Shown piece after piece: positions 5,834 through 13,183 of a stretch of DNA of 14,006 nt. Within the stretch, counting starts at the first letter, position 1, and each line of letters begins with the position of its first letter. Source of the stretch: an uncultured Arcanobacterium sp. Its GTDB lineage: Bacteria; Actinomycetota; Actinomycetes; Actinomycetales; Actinomycetaceae. The stretch lies in NCBI RefSeq assembly GCF_947253055.1, contig NZ_CAMXYE010000035.1, positions 1 through 14,006 of the forward strand, read 5' to 3'. Made by a program: the position numbers and the translations under genes. The notes below the pieces were generated by a model. The model did not search any database and was not told the origin of the DNA. It saw nothing but the letters and a program-made list of their open reading frames with translations.

Positions 5834-7780
5834 TTAAGGCGTAGATACGGTTTTATTTTGCAGTGCCGCTAATTCTGCCGCTTGGTGCGCTAAGCTCTCT
5901 TTGATTAAATTCCCCAGCGCATTAGCTCCCGCAATAGAAGGATGCGTAGCATCTACTTGCAATAGATCTGGATTTTCATAGACAACTTTGTGCCAATCCA
6001 CTAAAGAAACATTGGCATACTGCTGCGCTATATCTGCTAAGGCTTTATTAGAGCTGTCTATAAAATCAGAAGGTGAATATAGATTCACCAAGAGAATCAT
6101 GCGCTCCGGTCCCAGCTGTTGGATTACTTGATGTATATACTGCGGATCCGTTACCCCCGCATTAGTGCCGAAAGAAATCACTACCGCTCGGCGAATTTCG
6201 CCTGCTTTTAATCCTTCCGCCACTACCTGCGGAGCGTCTTTCCATTGCCGATTGGATTTAGCGAGCAAGTTGATTCCGGGTAAAGCATAATCCAAACCAG
6301 TTTTAGCTGCCGAAAACATCGAATCCCCAATAGCAGTGACTTCCTCCGGCGCCGGTGGGGAGGTATTGAGCTGCGGAGATAGTTTATTCATTCCGGTTTT
6401 TTCCACCGGACGGGCAGGTGGAATATCCAAAGCAGACTCCGGCGCGCTCTGTTTTGGCGCTGCGGCAGCTTCTCTTTCTGCCTTTTCAATGGCGAGTTGC
6501 GTTTGGCTTTTTTCCGGCGCAACCCCAAGAGCTACACCCGTCATTACCAACAAAATTATTATTACGAAGGCAATTATCTTCGGATAGAGATAGGTGAGCA
6601 CTGCCTTATAAGCAGCTCGGCAGCTGGTGCGAATCCCATTTGTACGCACCGGATTTTCGATATACCGGTAGGAAAATTCGCATATTATTCCCGTAACCAC
6701 AACTGCCAGTAAGCTACGTATCCAGTAGGCAGAGCTGGAGACGGCGGCTGGAAAAAGCACCCCCGAAATTACGAGAATCGGCCAATGCCAGAGGTAAACG
6801 GCATAAGAGCGGGTTCCCAGCCATTTTATCGGGCGCAGTTCTCCTACTTTTGCCAACCAAGATTGCGGTTGCAGAAGTGAAGCGAGCAATGCAGATACGA
6901 GCAATGCAGTGATCTGCATTCCTCCTCGAAAAGCGAAAGCACTATCTCCAGGCAGAAGTAGCGCCGCCCCACAGAGCAGAGCCAGTGCGCCGTAACCATA
7001 ATATTTACCGTTTTGCACCCAATGCGGATGGGAAAGCACGGTGCTGCTTTTCCCCGTCCACAGAAACGCGAGAATAATACCGCAGCTAATACCAAAGATA
7101 TGGGTATCAGTCCCGTAATACACTCGCGTAGGTTGGGCAGGATTGTACAAAACTGCCATAGCTATCATAGAGGCGATTCCGAGGGATGCAACTACCAGGA
7201 GGCGGTGGCGCGGGTTGCGAAAAATCGCTAAGAGAAGTAGGAAAAACAGCGGCCACAATACGTAGAACTGCTCTTCGATGGCGAGTGACCAAAAATTCTT
7301 AAAAAGCAAAGGAGTGGTGGAGTCAAAATAGGAACTACCATGCGCTATTTCTAACCAATTGGTGGAAAAAGTGAGGGCTCCGAGCACCTGCCGCGCAATT
7401 CCTACCAGCAAATCTTTATTAGTGAGCAGTGCCAGCGGCACCACCGTAATTACTAGAAAAACCAGCGCCGGAAGCAGCCGACGAATACGGCGTTTCCAAA
7501 AATTTTGCAAATCTATGCGGCTATTTTGCCGTAGCTCTCGCACCAGTAGCGTGGTAATGAGAAATCCGGAAAGCACGAAAAAAATATCGACACCTAGAAA
7601 ACCGCCTGGAAATACGGCCGGCGATATGTGGTAAAGAATTACCAAGCAGACGGCAAAAGCTCGCAACCCGTCTAGTCCCGGAATGTAGCCGCCGGGATCG
7701 TGGGCCAAATACTGCCGAGCGGAAGGCTTTCTTACCTGTTTAGTCTGTTTAGTCTGCTTAGTCTGTTTAGTCTGCTTCAT
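5834..7780 (-). CDS. OatA-like membrane O-acetyltransferase (acyltransferase-3 plus SGNH domain)
   Basis: 648 residues from ATG 7780. After a repetitive N-terminus (KQT units, 2-13) comes an acyltransferase-3 membrane domain (about 32-425): PGLDGLRAFAVCLVILYHI with the conserved His51, GGFLGVDIFFVLSGFLIT (59-76), and NFWSLAIEEQFYVLWPL (162-178). A last membrane segment near 402-422 and an Ala/Glu/Pro linker lead to an SGNH hydrolase-like domain outside the membrane (about 478-630). That domain has GDS (485-487), GTN (538-540) and D610-x-x-H613, so the Ser-Asp-His set looks intact. This order and length match OatA-type peptidoglycan O-acetyltransferases; other cell-surface glycans are possible acceptors. 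An upstream in-frame ATG at 7831 would add 17 residues but extend 65 bases into pcrA; ATG 7780 overlaps pcrA by only 14. Confidence 0.88.
   Translation of the reverse strand: MKQTKQTKQTKQTKQVRKPSARQYLAHDPGGYIPGLDGLRAFAVCLVILYHISPAVFPGGFLGVDIFFVLSGFLITTLLVRELRQNSRIDLQNFWKRRIRRLLPALVFLVITVVPLALLTNKDLLVGIARQVLGALTFSTNWLEIAHGSSYFDSTTPLLFKNFWSLAIEEQFYVLWPLFFLLLLAIFRNPRHRLLVVASLGIASMIAMAVLYNPAQPTRVYYGTDTHIFGISCGIILAFLWTGKSSTVLSHPHWVQNGKYYGYGALALLCGAALLLPGDSAFAFRGGMQITALLVSALLASLLQPQSWLAKVGELRPIKWLGTRSYAVYLWHWPILVISGVLFPAAVSSSAYWIRSLLAVVVTGIICEFSYRYIENPVRTNGIRTSCRAAYKAVLTYLYPKIIAFVIIILLVMTGVALGVAPEKSQTQLAIEKAEREAAAAPKQSAPESALDIPPARPVEKTGMNKLSPQLNTSPPAPEEVTAIGDSMFSAAKTGLDYALPGINLLAKSNRQWKDAPQVVAEGLKAGEIRRAVVISFGTNAGVTDPQYIHQVIQQLGPERMILLVNLYSPSDFIDSSNKALADIAQQYANVSLVDWHKVVYENPDLLQVDATHPSIAGANALGNLIKESLAHQAAELAALQNKTVSTP
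7733..7777. repeat. 9-bp tandem repeat coding Lys-Gln-Thr at the acetyltransferase N-terminus
   Basis: Four 9-bp units (7742-7777) alternate AAGCAGACT and AAACAGACT on the minus strand, followed by a fifth, diverged unit (7733-7741, Lys-Gln-Val). They begin at codon 2 and overlap the end of pcrA, whose TAA stop (7769-7767) straddles the first two units. Read in the pcrA frame every unit supplies another TAA. Confidence 0.9.
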
Positions 7781-10544
7781 GGTATTTTTCCAAGGGAGCG
7801 TAGCGCAGTAGCAACCGTTTAGTAGCTCCACTCGTGAATTTCACTACCGCTACCGTAGATTTTCCGCTGCCCGTAAATTCCAGAATTTCTCCTTTTCCAA
7901 ATGTCTTATGGATTACTATATCGCTAATTTTCAATCCCCCGGTTTGCGGAGCGGGCGTGGCTCGGCGCGAAGCAGAGTTTTGCTTTACTTCCTCCGAGTT
8001 ATTCGCCGCCGCAGCGCTATTTACTTCCGCTGTCGATTTTTGCACTCTGCCGCCCGCCTTTTCACTTGCCGCGCGCGGAGAAAGCCGCGATGTGGATGGA
8101 GCTGCAAATGCCACTGCTCGACCCTCAGCATCGCTACCGGCAGTTCTATTTCTATTAAATCTGCGCACAGAATGTACTTCATTCTCCGTATCACCATCTA
8201 AACGCCCCGGCACGAATGCCCGACCAGAGCCAATAGGAGGAGCAAAATCTTCTTCCCGATAGCCGTCGAAAATATCGCGGCGCCCGTAGCTGCGATAAGA
8301 GGAGGAAAAATCGCCACTCGGCACCTCATCTACTTGCTGGCGCCAGGTAATTACTTCCTCTGGTATTTCCGCAATAAAAGGCGAGGGCAGCAAATCTTGC
8401 GGAGCTCCCCACTGCATCCGGCGTAAAGCAAAAGTAATGTAGAGCCGCCGGCGCGCGCGCGTCAAAGCCACATAGGCAAGCCGCCGCTCTTCGGCTAGCT
8501 CTTCGAGAGAATTTTTAGAGCGATTATGAGGGAAAGTACCATCTTCAAAACCAGTAGCAAAGACGACGGGAAATTCCAAACCTTTTGCGGTATGCACCGT
8601 CATCAACACTACTTCGCCTTTATCTTCCTCCGCGGGGAGCTGATCGGTATCTGCTACGAGTGCTAACTGACTCAAAAAATCTTGCAGCGTACCCTCCGGC
8701 TCTGCCACCCGGAATTCTTCTGCCACTGCCCGCAGCTCAGCAAGATTCTCTAAACGCGCCGCATCTTGCGGATCTTTCGAATTTTGTAAAATATCTAGGT
8801 ATCCACTCTCATCGAGCACATCATCTAAAATTTCTACGGGAGAATCTCCTGCCTTTGCCCGTGCCCGCGCCTTTACTAGTAAATCCCAGAGTTCTTGAAT
8901 TTTTTTCTGCACCCGCGGAGAAATCCCCACTACTTCTCGGGCAGTTTTCCCCAGCGCATCTTCCAGAGCAGCCCCAAAAGAAATCCCCCATTGGCGTGCA
9001 TGCGCTGCCAAGAGTTCCTCCGTCTTTGCTCCCAATCCCCGCTTCGGCTCATTAAAAATTCGCCGCGCCGCCACCGTATCGTCTGGATTTGCAACTGTCT
9101 GCAGGTAGGCGAGAGCATCTTTTATCTCTTTCCGGTCGTAGAACTTAGTACCTCCTACTACCTGGTAGGGAATACGCTCATGCACCAACTGATCTTCGAA
9201 AGCTCGGGACTGCGCATTAGTGCGATAGAATATGGCGATATCTCCATAGGCATATCCAGAATCGACCAAGTCCGCAATTTCCTCCACCACAAATTTCGCT
9301 TCTTCTTTATCCGTTCCGCTCGCGTAGCCAGTTAATTTTTCTCCCGCCCCGAGCTCCGTCCAGAGATTCTTTTTCTGCCGATGCGAATTATTGGAGATTA
9401 CGGCATTAGCAGCCGTAAGAATATTCTGGGTAGAACGATAATTTTGTTCTAAAAGCACCGTCTGTGCGCCGGGAAAATCTTGCGAAAAATTTTCGATATT
9501 ACTAATAGTGGCACCCCGAAAAGCATATATAGACTGATCGGCATCTCCCACCACCGTCAGCGATACTGCCGGAATATCTCCCGAAAGCGGATTCTGCTGA
9601 GTAGGCTTTCCAGGACCACCGGCCAGTAGTTTAATCAACTCATATTGGGATATATTCGTATCCTGATATTCATCCACTAGCACATAGCGGAATCGCTGCC
9701 GATATTTATTTAACACTTCCGGGTGACGGCGAAAGAGCAATACCGTATTCATAATGAGGTCATCGAAATCCATGGCGTTGGCCGCCCGTAAACGCTGCTG
9801 ATACCCTAGATACGCCTGTGCGGTCACTAACTCATCACGACTCTGCGCTCGCTCTGCTGCTTCGGTAGCCGAAATCATCTCGTTTTTCAGCTTCGATATC
9901 CGATTCAATAACCGGCTGGGTTTATAAAGATTGCTATCAATATTTTCTTCTGCACAAACGATTTTCAAGAGTTGGCGCGAATCAGCCGTATCGTAAATAG
10001 TAAAAGCAGAACGTATCTCCAATTTATCGTGCTCTGCACGCAAAATACGCACGCAAGCAGAGTGAAAAGTAGAAATCCACATTCCCTTCCCCACTGCTCC
10101 CAGCATAGTAGCTAGGCGCGCACGCATTTCCTTAGCAGCTTTATTAGTAAAAGTAATAGCGAGGATCTGCTCGGCATTTGCTTTACCACTCGCAATTAAG
10201 AAACCGATTCGGGTAGTCAGTACGCGCGTCTTACCGCTGCCCGCCCCCGCTACCACCAGAAGATGTGCACCTTCATATACAACCGCTTCATATTGGCGCG
10301 GATTAAGCCCGGCTACTATTTTTTCTATCCGCTCCGCTAAATACGGATTTACGGCCGAGTGTAGATTGCCTCCAGAATTATCTCCAGAATTGCCTGCTGG
10401 CTGCGGTTTTTCCGCCGGTTTTTCCGCCGGTTTTTCCGCCGGTTTTTCCGCCGGTTTTTCCGCCGGTTTTTCCGTTGCTTCTAGGCGCTGCTGTATTTTT
10501 TCCATGGCTGCCAAATAGGCAGAGTGCACTGCTTTATCGTTCAT
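7767..10544 (-). CDS. pcrA: UvrD/PcrA-type superfamily 1A DNA helicase
   Basis: An ATP-driven 3'-5' DNA helicase of the UvrD/PcrA/Rep family, acting in repair, replication-fork upkeep and clearing of stalled RNA polymerase. All motifs are present in 925 residues: Q motif LNPRQ (80-84), Walker A AGAGSGKT (99-106), Walker B VDEYQDTN (290-297), motif III GDADQSIYAFRGA (333-345), EQNYRST (366-372), motif V TVHTAKGLEFPVVF (649-662) and motif VI ERRLAYVALTRARRRLYI (686-703). Residues 740-870 are a disordered linker and 872-920 (VIHKTFGKGEI to RLLLRYAPLEK) match the Tudor-like C-terminal domain that PcrA uses to bind RNA polymerase. That domain makes PcrA/UvrD1 the best name. The N-terminus is unusual: about 70 residues precede the helicase core, with six EKP(A) repeats at 25-47. 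The ribosome site before ATG 10544 is weak (GAG only). Confidence 0.95.
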   Translation of the reverse strand: MNDKAVHSAYLAAMEKIQQRLEATEKPAEKPAEKPAEKPAEKPAEKPQPAGNSGDNSGGNLHSAVNPYLAERIEKIVAGLNPRQYEAVVYEGAHLLVVAGAGSGKTRVLTTRIGFLIASGKANAEQILAITFTNKAAKEMRARLATMLGAVGKGMWISTFHSACVRILRAEHDKLEIRSAFTIYDTADSRQLLKIVCAEENIDSNLYKPSRLLNRISKLKNEMISATEAAERAQSRDELVTAQAYLGYQQRLRAANAMDFDDLIMNTVLLFRRHPEVLNKYRQRFRYVLVDEYQDTNISQYELIKLLAGGPGKPTQQNPLSGDIPAVSLTVVGDADQSIYAFRGATISNIENFSQDFPGAQTVLLEQNYRSTQNILTAANAVISNNSHRQKKNLWTELGAGEKLTGYASGTDKEEAKFVVEEIADLVDSGYAYGDIAIFYRTNAQSRAFEDQLVHERIPYQVVGGTKFYDRKEIKDALAYLQTVANPDDTVAARRIFNEPKRGLGAKTEELLAAHARQWGISFGAALEDALGKTAREVVGISPRVQKKIQELWDLLVKARARAKAGDSPVEILDDVLDESGYLDILQNSKDPQDAARLENLAELRAVAEEFRVAEPEGTLQDFLSQLALVADTDQLPAEEDKGEVVLMTVHTAKGLEFPVVFATGFEDGTFPHNRSKNSLEELAEERRLAYVALTRARRRLYITFALRRMQWGAPQDLLPSPFIAEIPEEVITWRQQVDEVPSGDFSSSYRSYGRRDIFDGYREEDFAPPIGSGRAFVPGRLDGDTENEVHSVRRFNRNRTAGSDAEGRAVAFAAPSTSRLSPRAASEKAGGRVQKSTAEVNSAAAANNSEEVKQNSASRRATPAPQTGGLKISDIVIHKTFGKGEILEFTGSGKSTVAVVKFTSGATKRLLLRYAPLEKYHEAD
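10405..10476. repeat. 12-bp tandem repeat coding Ala-Glu-Lys-Pro near the pcrA N-terminus
   Basis: Five identical copies of GGTTTTTCCGCC (10405-10464) are followed by a sixth, altered copy (10465-10476). On the coding strand they read Ala-Glu-Lys-Pro. Perfect identity at the DNA level, including third positions, indicates recent expansion by slippage or unequal recombination. Copy changes keep the reading frame. Confidence 0.95.
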
Positions 10545-10620
10545 AACAATCTCAGCCTACTCAACGGCGCGGAAAAGTACCTTGCGGCACTCGGTTAATA
10601 GAGCCACATATTCCTTTTTG

Positions 10621-10666
10621 TCGCACTACTTAGCTACCGAAAATCGCACTACTTAGCTACCGAAAA
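10621..10666. repeat. Perfect 23-bp tandem duplication across the pdxR stop codon
   Basis: Bases 10621-10643 and 10644-10666 are identical and adjacent. The second unit holds the last five codons of pdxR and its TAG (10651-10649); the first unit is a non-coding copy just downstream. The rest of the pdxR-pcrA spacer (10545-10620) shows no gene and no clear terminator. Confidence 0.95.
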
Positions 10667-12178
10667 TTCTGGAAGTAATTTTTGCAAGAAACAGTACATC
10701 TCCCGGCCTTTTTGCGCAGCATTTTCTTTGCTGATTCCGCTGTAATCTACTACTAACTGGCGTTCGTATCGGCGAGCTTGCGCCGGTGGCGCCGCCGAAA
10801 AATCTGCTAGACACCCCATCCCCGATGGGAATTTCTTCAGCATATCCCGGCGCAGCGACCAGCTAGGTGGAATCATGAGCAAAAAACTCAAGCCGGAATC
10901 AGCGTGAGAAATTTTTATATCTGGGTATTTCTCTAAATTGAGCTCAGCAATTATCGTATCGCGCACATGCCGATAGGAAGTACGCGACCGATTCAAGTGG
11001 CGTTCATAGGCTCCGTCTTCAATGTATTTCGCTAAAACGAACTGCTCAATTGTGGAAACAGTAGAGGAATAAAAACTTAAGTTTTTTTGGAATTTCTCCA
11101 TAAGAGACGGCGGCAATATCGCATAGGCAATGCGCAACGAATGCCCCAGCGTTTTAGAAAAAGTATTGGTATAGATTACCCGCCCCCCAGTATCGATACT
11201 CTGCAACGGCGGTATCGGCAAACCAGCTAAGCGATATTCACAGTCATAATCATCTTCGATGATGTAGCGATTTGGCTTTTCTAGTGCCCACGCCAGTAGT
11301 TCGTAACGGCGCGAAGCAGAAGTGACTAAACCACTCGGATACTGATGCGAGGGCATAATATGAGCCACCTGTGCTTTACTTTCCCGCAGTTTTCCGATTT
11401 CTATTCCCTCCGCATCTAGTGAGATATGAACTGTAGAAATGTTCTGAGCGGTGTAAAGATTAGTAAGACGCTGGTAGCCGGGGTCTTCGAGCGCATATAA
11501 ATTATTTTTCCCTAGTAGCTGCGCAATTATCCCATAGAGCACCTGCGCTCCCGCGCCGATTAAGATATTTTGCGGATCTACTAAAAGAGAACGATTTTGC
11601 CTTAAATGCCGCGCAATCGCTATTCGCAATTCGGGAATCCCTGCCGGCGGAGCCGGAGCCGCCAATTTAGCTTCCGGCAACTGATTGAGCACTGCCCGCA
11701 TCGTCTTACCCCAGCTCCGCAGCGGGAAGCCCGTAAAAGCAGCACTTTCCCCTAGACTTCTCGCAAAACTTCTTTCAAAACTTCTTGCAAAACTTTTCTC
11801 CGAGAATATCGCCGCTTGGCCAGCCACCTGATTTATTCCGGAACCCGCCACCTGACTTGTCGCTACGCCCTTCGCCGTTACTCGCTGTGCAAAATTTGCC
11901 GTAGATACCGGCGCCGCGGAAGAAGATGCCAGGGCCGCTAAATCACTTATATAAGTGCCACGGCGTTCTTTAGTGTAGATATAGCCTTCTGCCAATAATT
12001 GGTTATAGGCTCCCTCTACCGTAATCTGGCTTATACCCAGTTGCTGCGCCAAAGCGCGCTTCGCGGGTAATTTTTCTCCCCCTCTAAGCACACCTCTTTC
12101 AATATCTGCCCTGATTAAGGCATATAAATAAGCGTAGAGAGGCTGGGATCCCCGTTTAGTTAAATCATAAGCAAGCAT
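10649..12178 (-). CDS. pdxR: PdxR-like MocR-family transcription regulator
   Basis: A GntR-type DNA-binding domain fused to an inactive-type class I aminotransferase domain that binds pyridoxal phosphate. Residues 12-80 are the winged helix (PLYAYLYALIRADIERG, KLPAKRALAQQLGIS, RRGTYIS). The aminotransferase-like domain runs from about 150 to 505, with FPLRSWGK (151-158), GAGAQVLY (208-215), EDDYDCEYR (308-316) and the PLP-binding lysine in NTFSKTLGHSLR (Lys342). It is 509 residues, somewhat long for the family because the linker (about 81-150) is extended and Ala/Ser-rich. Its divergent partner is pdxS, so it most likely controls PLP synthesis in response to PLP level, as known PdxR proteins do. 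That role is inferred from family and position. The ribosome site is weak. Confidence 0.9.
   Translation of the reverse strand: MLAYDLTKRGSQPLYAYLYALIRADIERGVLRGGEKLPAKRALAQQLGISQITVEGAYNQLLAEGYIYTKERRGTYISDLAALASSSAAPVSTANFAQRVTAKGVATSQVAGSGINQVAGQAAIFSEKSFARSFERSFARSLGESAAFTGFPLRSWGKTMRAVLNQLPEAKLAAPAPPAGIPELRIAIARHLRQNRSLLVDPQNILIGAGAQVLYGIIAQLLGKNNLYALEDPGYQRLTNLYTAQNISTVHISLDAEGIEIGKLRESKAQVAHIMPSHQYPSGLVTSASRRYELLAWALEKPNRYIIEDDYDCEYRLAGLPIPPLQSIDTGGRVIYTNTFSKTLGHSLRIAYAILPPSLMEKFQKNLSFYSSTVSTIEQFVLAKYIEDGAYERHLNRSRTSYRHVRDTIIAELNLEKYPDIKISHADSGLSFLLMIPPSWSLRRDMLKKFPSGMGCLADFSAAPPAQARRYERQLVVDYSGISKENAAQKGREMYCFLQKLLPEFSVAK
11757..11792. repeat. Three 12-bp tandem units in the pdxR linker
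   Basis: CTTCTCGCAAAA, CTTCTTTCAAAA and CTTCTTGCAAAA follow one another (11757, 11769, 11781). On the coding strand they give FARS, FERS and FARS within the linker between DNA-binding and aminotransferase domains, at about residues 130-141. Confidence 0.85.
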
Positions 12179-12229
12179 TTCTCTGACCCTATATCTGGCA
12201 TTAACGAATAATCCTATTTTGCATCTATC

Positions 12230-12257
12230 ATTAAGGCTAGTCTACGGCTAAGGTCAA
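12230..12257 (-). promoter_or_regulatory. Candidate pdxR promoter
   Basis: On the minus strand TTGACC (12257-12252, five of six matches to the -35 consensus) is followed after 16 bases by CTTAAT (12235-12230, four of six to the -10). This would place the start of transcription about 45 bases before the pdxR ATG. Found by eye; moderate support. Confidence 0.4.
12235..12250. promoter_or_regulatory. Candidate PdxR operator in the divergent pdxR-pdxS spacer
   Basis: GGCTA occurs at 12235-12239 and again at 12246-12250, a direct repeat with an 11-base period, about one helical turn. It lies between the -10 and -35 of the candidate pdxR promoter. MocR regulators of this kind commonly bind direct repeats between divergent genes. 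CATTAA is also repeated at 12199-12204 and 12229-12234. The repeats are seen; binding is inference. Confidence 0.35.
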
Positions 12258-12285
12258 GTTTTGTAAGAATTATCAGCCAAAATAT

Positions 12286-12290
12286 AAGGA
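12286..12290 (+). promoter_or_regulatory. Ribosome binding site of pdxS
   Basis: AAGGA with a 7-base spacer before the ATG at 12298; supports this start for pdxS. Confidence 0.75.
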
Positions 12291-12297
12291 ATGACTT

Positions 12298-13179
12298 ATG
12301 GAAACTGCAAAGGAATCAATCAATATAGCTGAGAAACGCGCCTTAACCGAAACTTTCAAAGGCGGAGTGATTATGGACGTCACCACGGCCGAACAGGCAA
12401 AAATTGCCGAAGATGCCGGAGCGGTGGCAGTAATGGCTCTGGAGCGGATTCCCGCCGATATCCGCGCCGCCGGCGGAGTCAGCCGCATGAGCGACCCGGA
12501 TTTAATAGATAAAATTAAAGACTCCGTAAGCATTCCCGTCATGGCTAAATGCCGAATTGGGCATTTCGTAGAAGCGCAAATTCTGGAAGCGATCGGGATT
12601 GACTATATCGACGAAAGCGAAGTACTCTCCCCCGCTGATGATATGCACCATATCGATAAGCATTCTTTCCGCACTCCTTTCGTCTGCGGAGCACGTAATC
12701 TAGGGGAAGCACTCCGGCGGATAGCCGAAGGTGCAGCTATGATCCGCACAAAGGGTGAAGCCGGCACCGGCGATGTAATTCAAGCCGTACGCCATATGCG
12801 CACCATTCAAGCTGAAATGCGCAAAGTAGCAGCTCTTCCCGAAGATGAACTTTTCACTATCGCCAAAGAACTAGCGGCTCCACTTGCTTTAGTGCAAGAA
12901 ATTCACCGCACTGGCAAACTTCCGGTGGCAAATTTCTCCGCCGGTGGAGTAGCCACTCCGGCAGATGCTGCCTTAATGGTACAGCTAGGAGCAGAAGGCG
13001 TCTTTGTAGGCAGCGGCATCTTTAAGAGTGGAAATCCAGCGAAGCGCGCAGATGCTATTGTGCGCACAGTAGCTAATTACCAAGATGCAGCCCTTATCGC
13101 TGATGTATCCCGGGGGCTCGGCGAAGCAATGGTAGGAATTAACCCCGATGAAATTCAAGTAATTATGGAAGGTCGCTAA
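12298..13179 (+). CDS. pdxS: Pyridoxal 5'-phosphate synthase subunit PdxS
   Basis: Makes pyridoxal 5'-phosphate from ribose 5-phosphate, glyceraldehyde 3-phosphate and ammonia in the DXP-independent pathway; the ammonia normally comes from the glutaminase partner PdxT. The 293 residues match the usual length and form one TIM barrel. Asp27 (MDVTT), the substrate-binding Lys84 (PVMAKCRIGHF) and the second lysine Lys152 (MIRTKGEAGTG) correspond to the known catalytic residues of the family. GVATPADAALMVQLGAEGVFVGSGIF is the phosphate-binding end. The ATG has a good ribosome site. It is divergent from pdxR, its likely regulator. pdxT is not downstream: the next gene is convergent and ends two bases away. 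Confidence 0.98.
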   Translation: METAKESINIAEKRALTETFKGGVIMDVTTAEQAKIAEDAGAVAVMALERIPADIRAAGGVSRMSDPDLIDKIKDSVSIPVMAKCRIGHFVEAQILEAIGIDYIDESEVLSPADDMHHIDKHSFRTPFVCGARNLGEALRRIAEGAAMIRTKGEAGTGDVIQAVRHMRTIQAEMRKVAALPEDELFTIAKELAAPLALVQEIHRTGKLPVANFSAGGVATPADAALMVQLGAEGVFVGSGIFKSGNPAKRADAIVRTVANYQDAALIADVSRGLGEAMVGINPDEIQVIMEGR

Positions 13180-13183
13180 CCTT
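13169..13183. terminator. Small hairpin across both convergent stop codons
   Basis: AAGGT (13169-13173) pairs with ACCTT (13179-13183) around a 5-base loop. It covers the pdxS TAA and the first bases of the ABC gene's TAA. There is no U-tract on either side, so it is at most a weak element; no better terminator fits between the genes. Confidence 0.2.

Noticed and set aside
8585..9335. Overlapping plus-strand open frames opposite pcrA
   Set aside because: They run antisense to the conserved helicase core and show no domain or ribosome site.
10405..10476. CRISPR-like array
   Set aside because: The 12-bp units abut with no spacers and translate in frame as AEKP inside pcrA; there are no cas genes.
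10590..10612. Four-residue leader peptide (Met-Trp-Leu-Tyr) after AAGGA upstream of pcrA
   Set aside because: The ribosome site is only two bases from the ATG, too close, and no attenuator hairpins follow.
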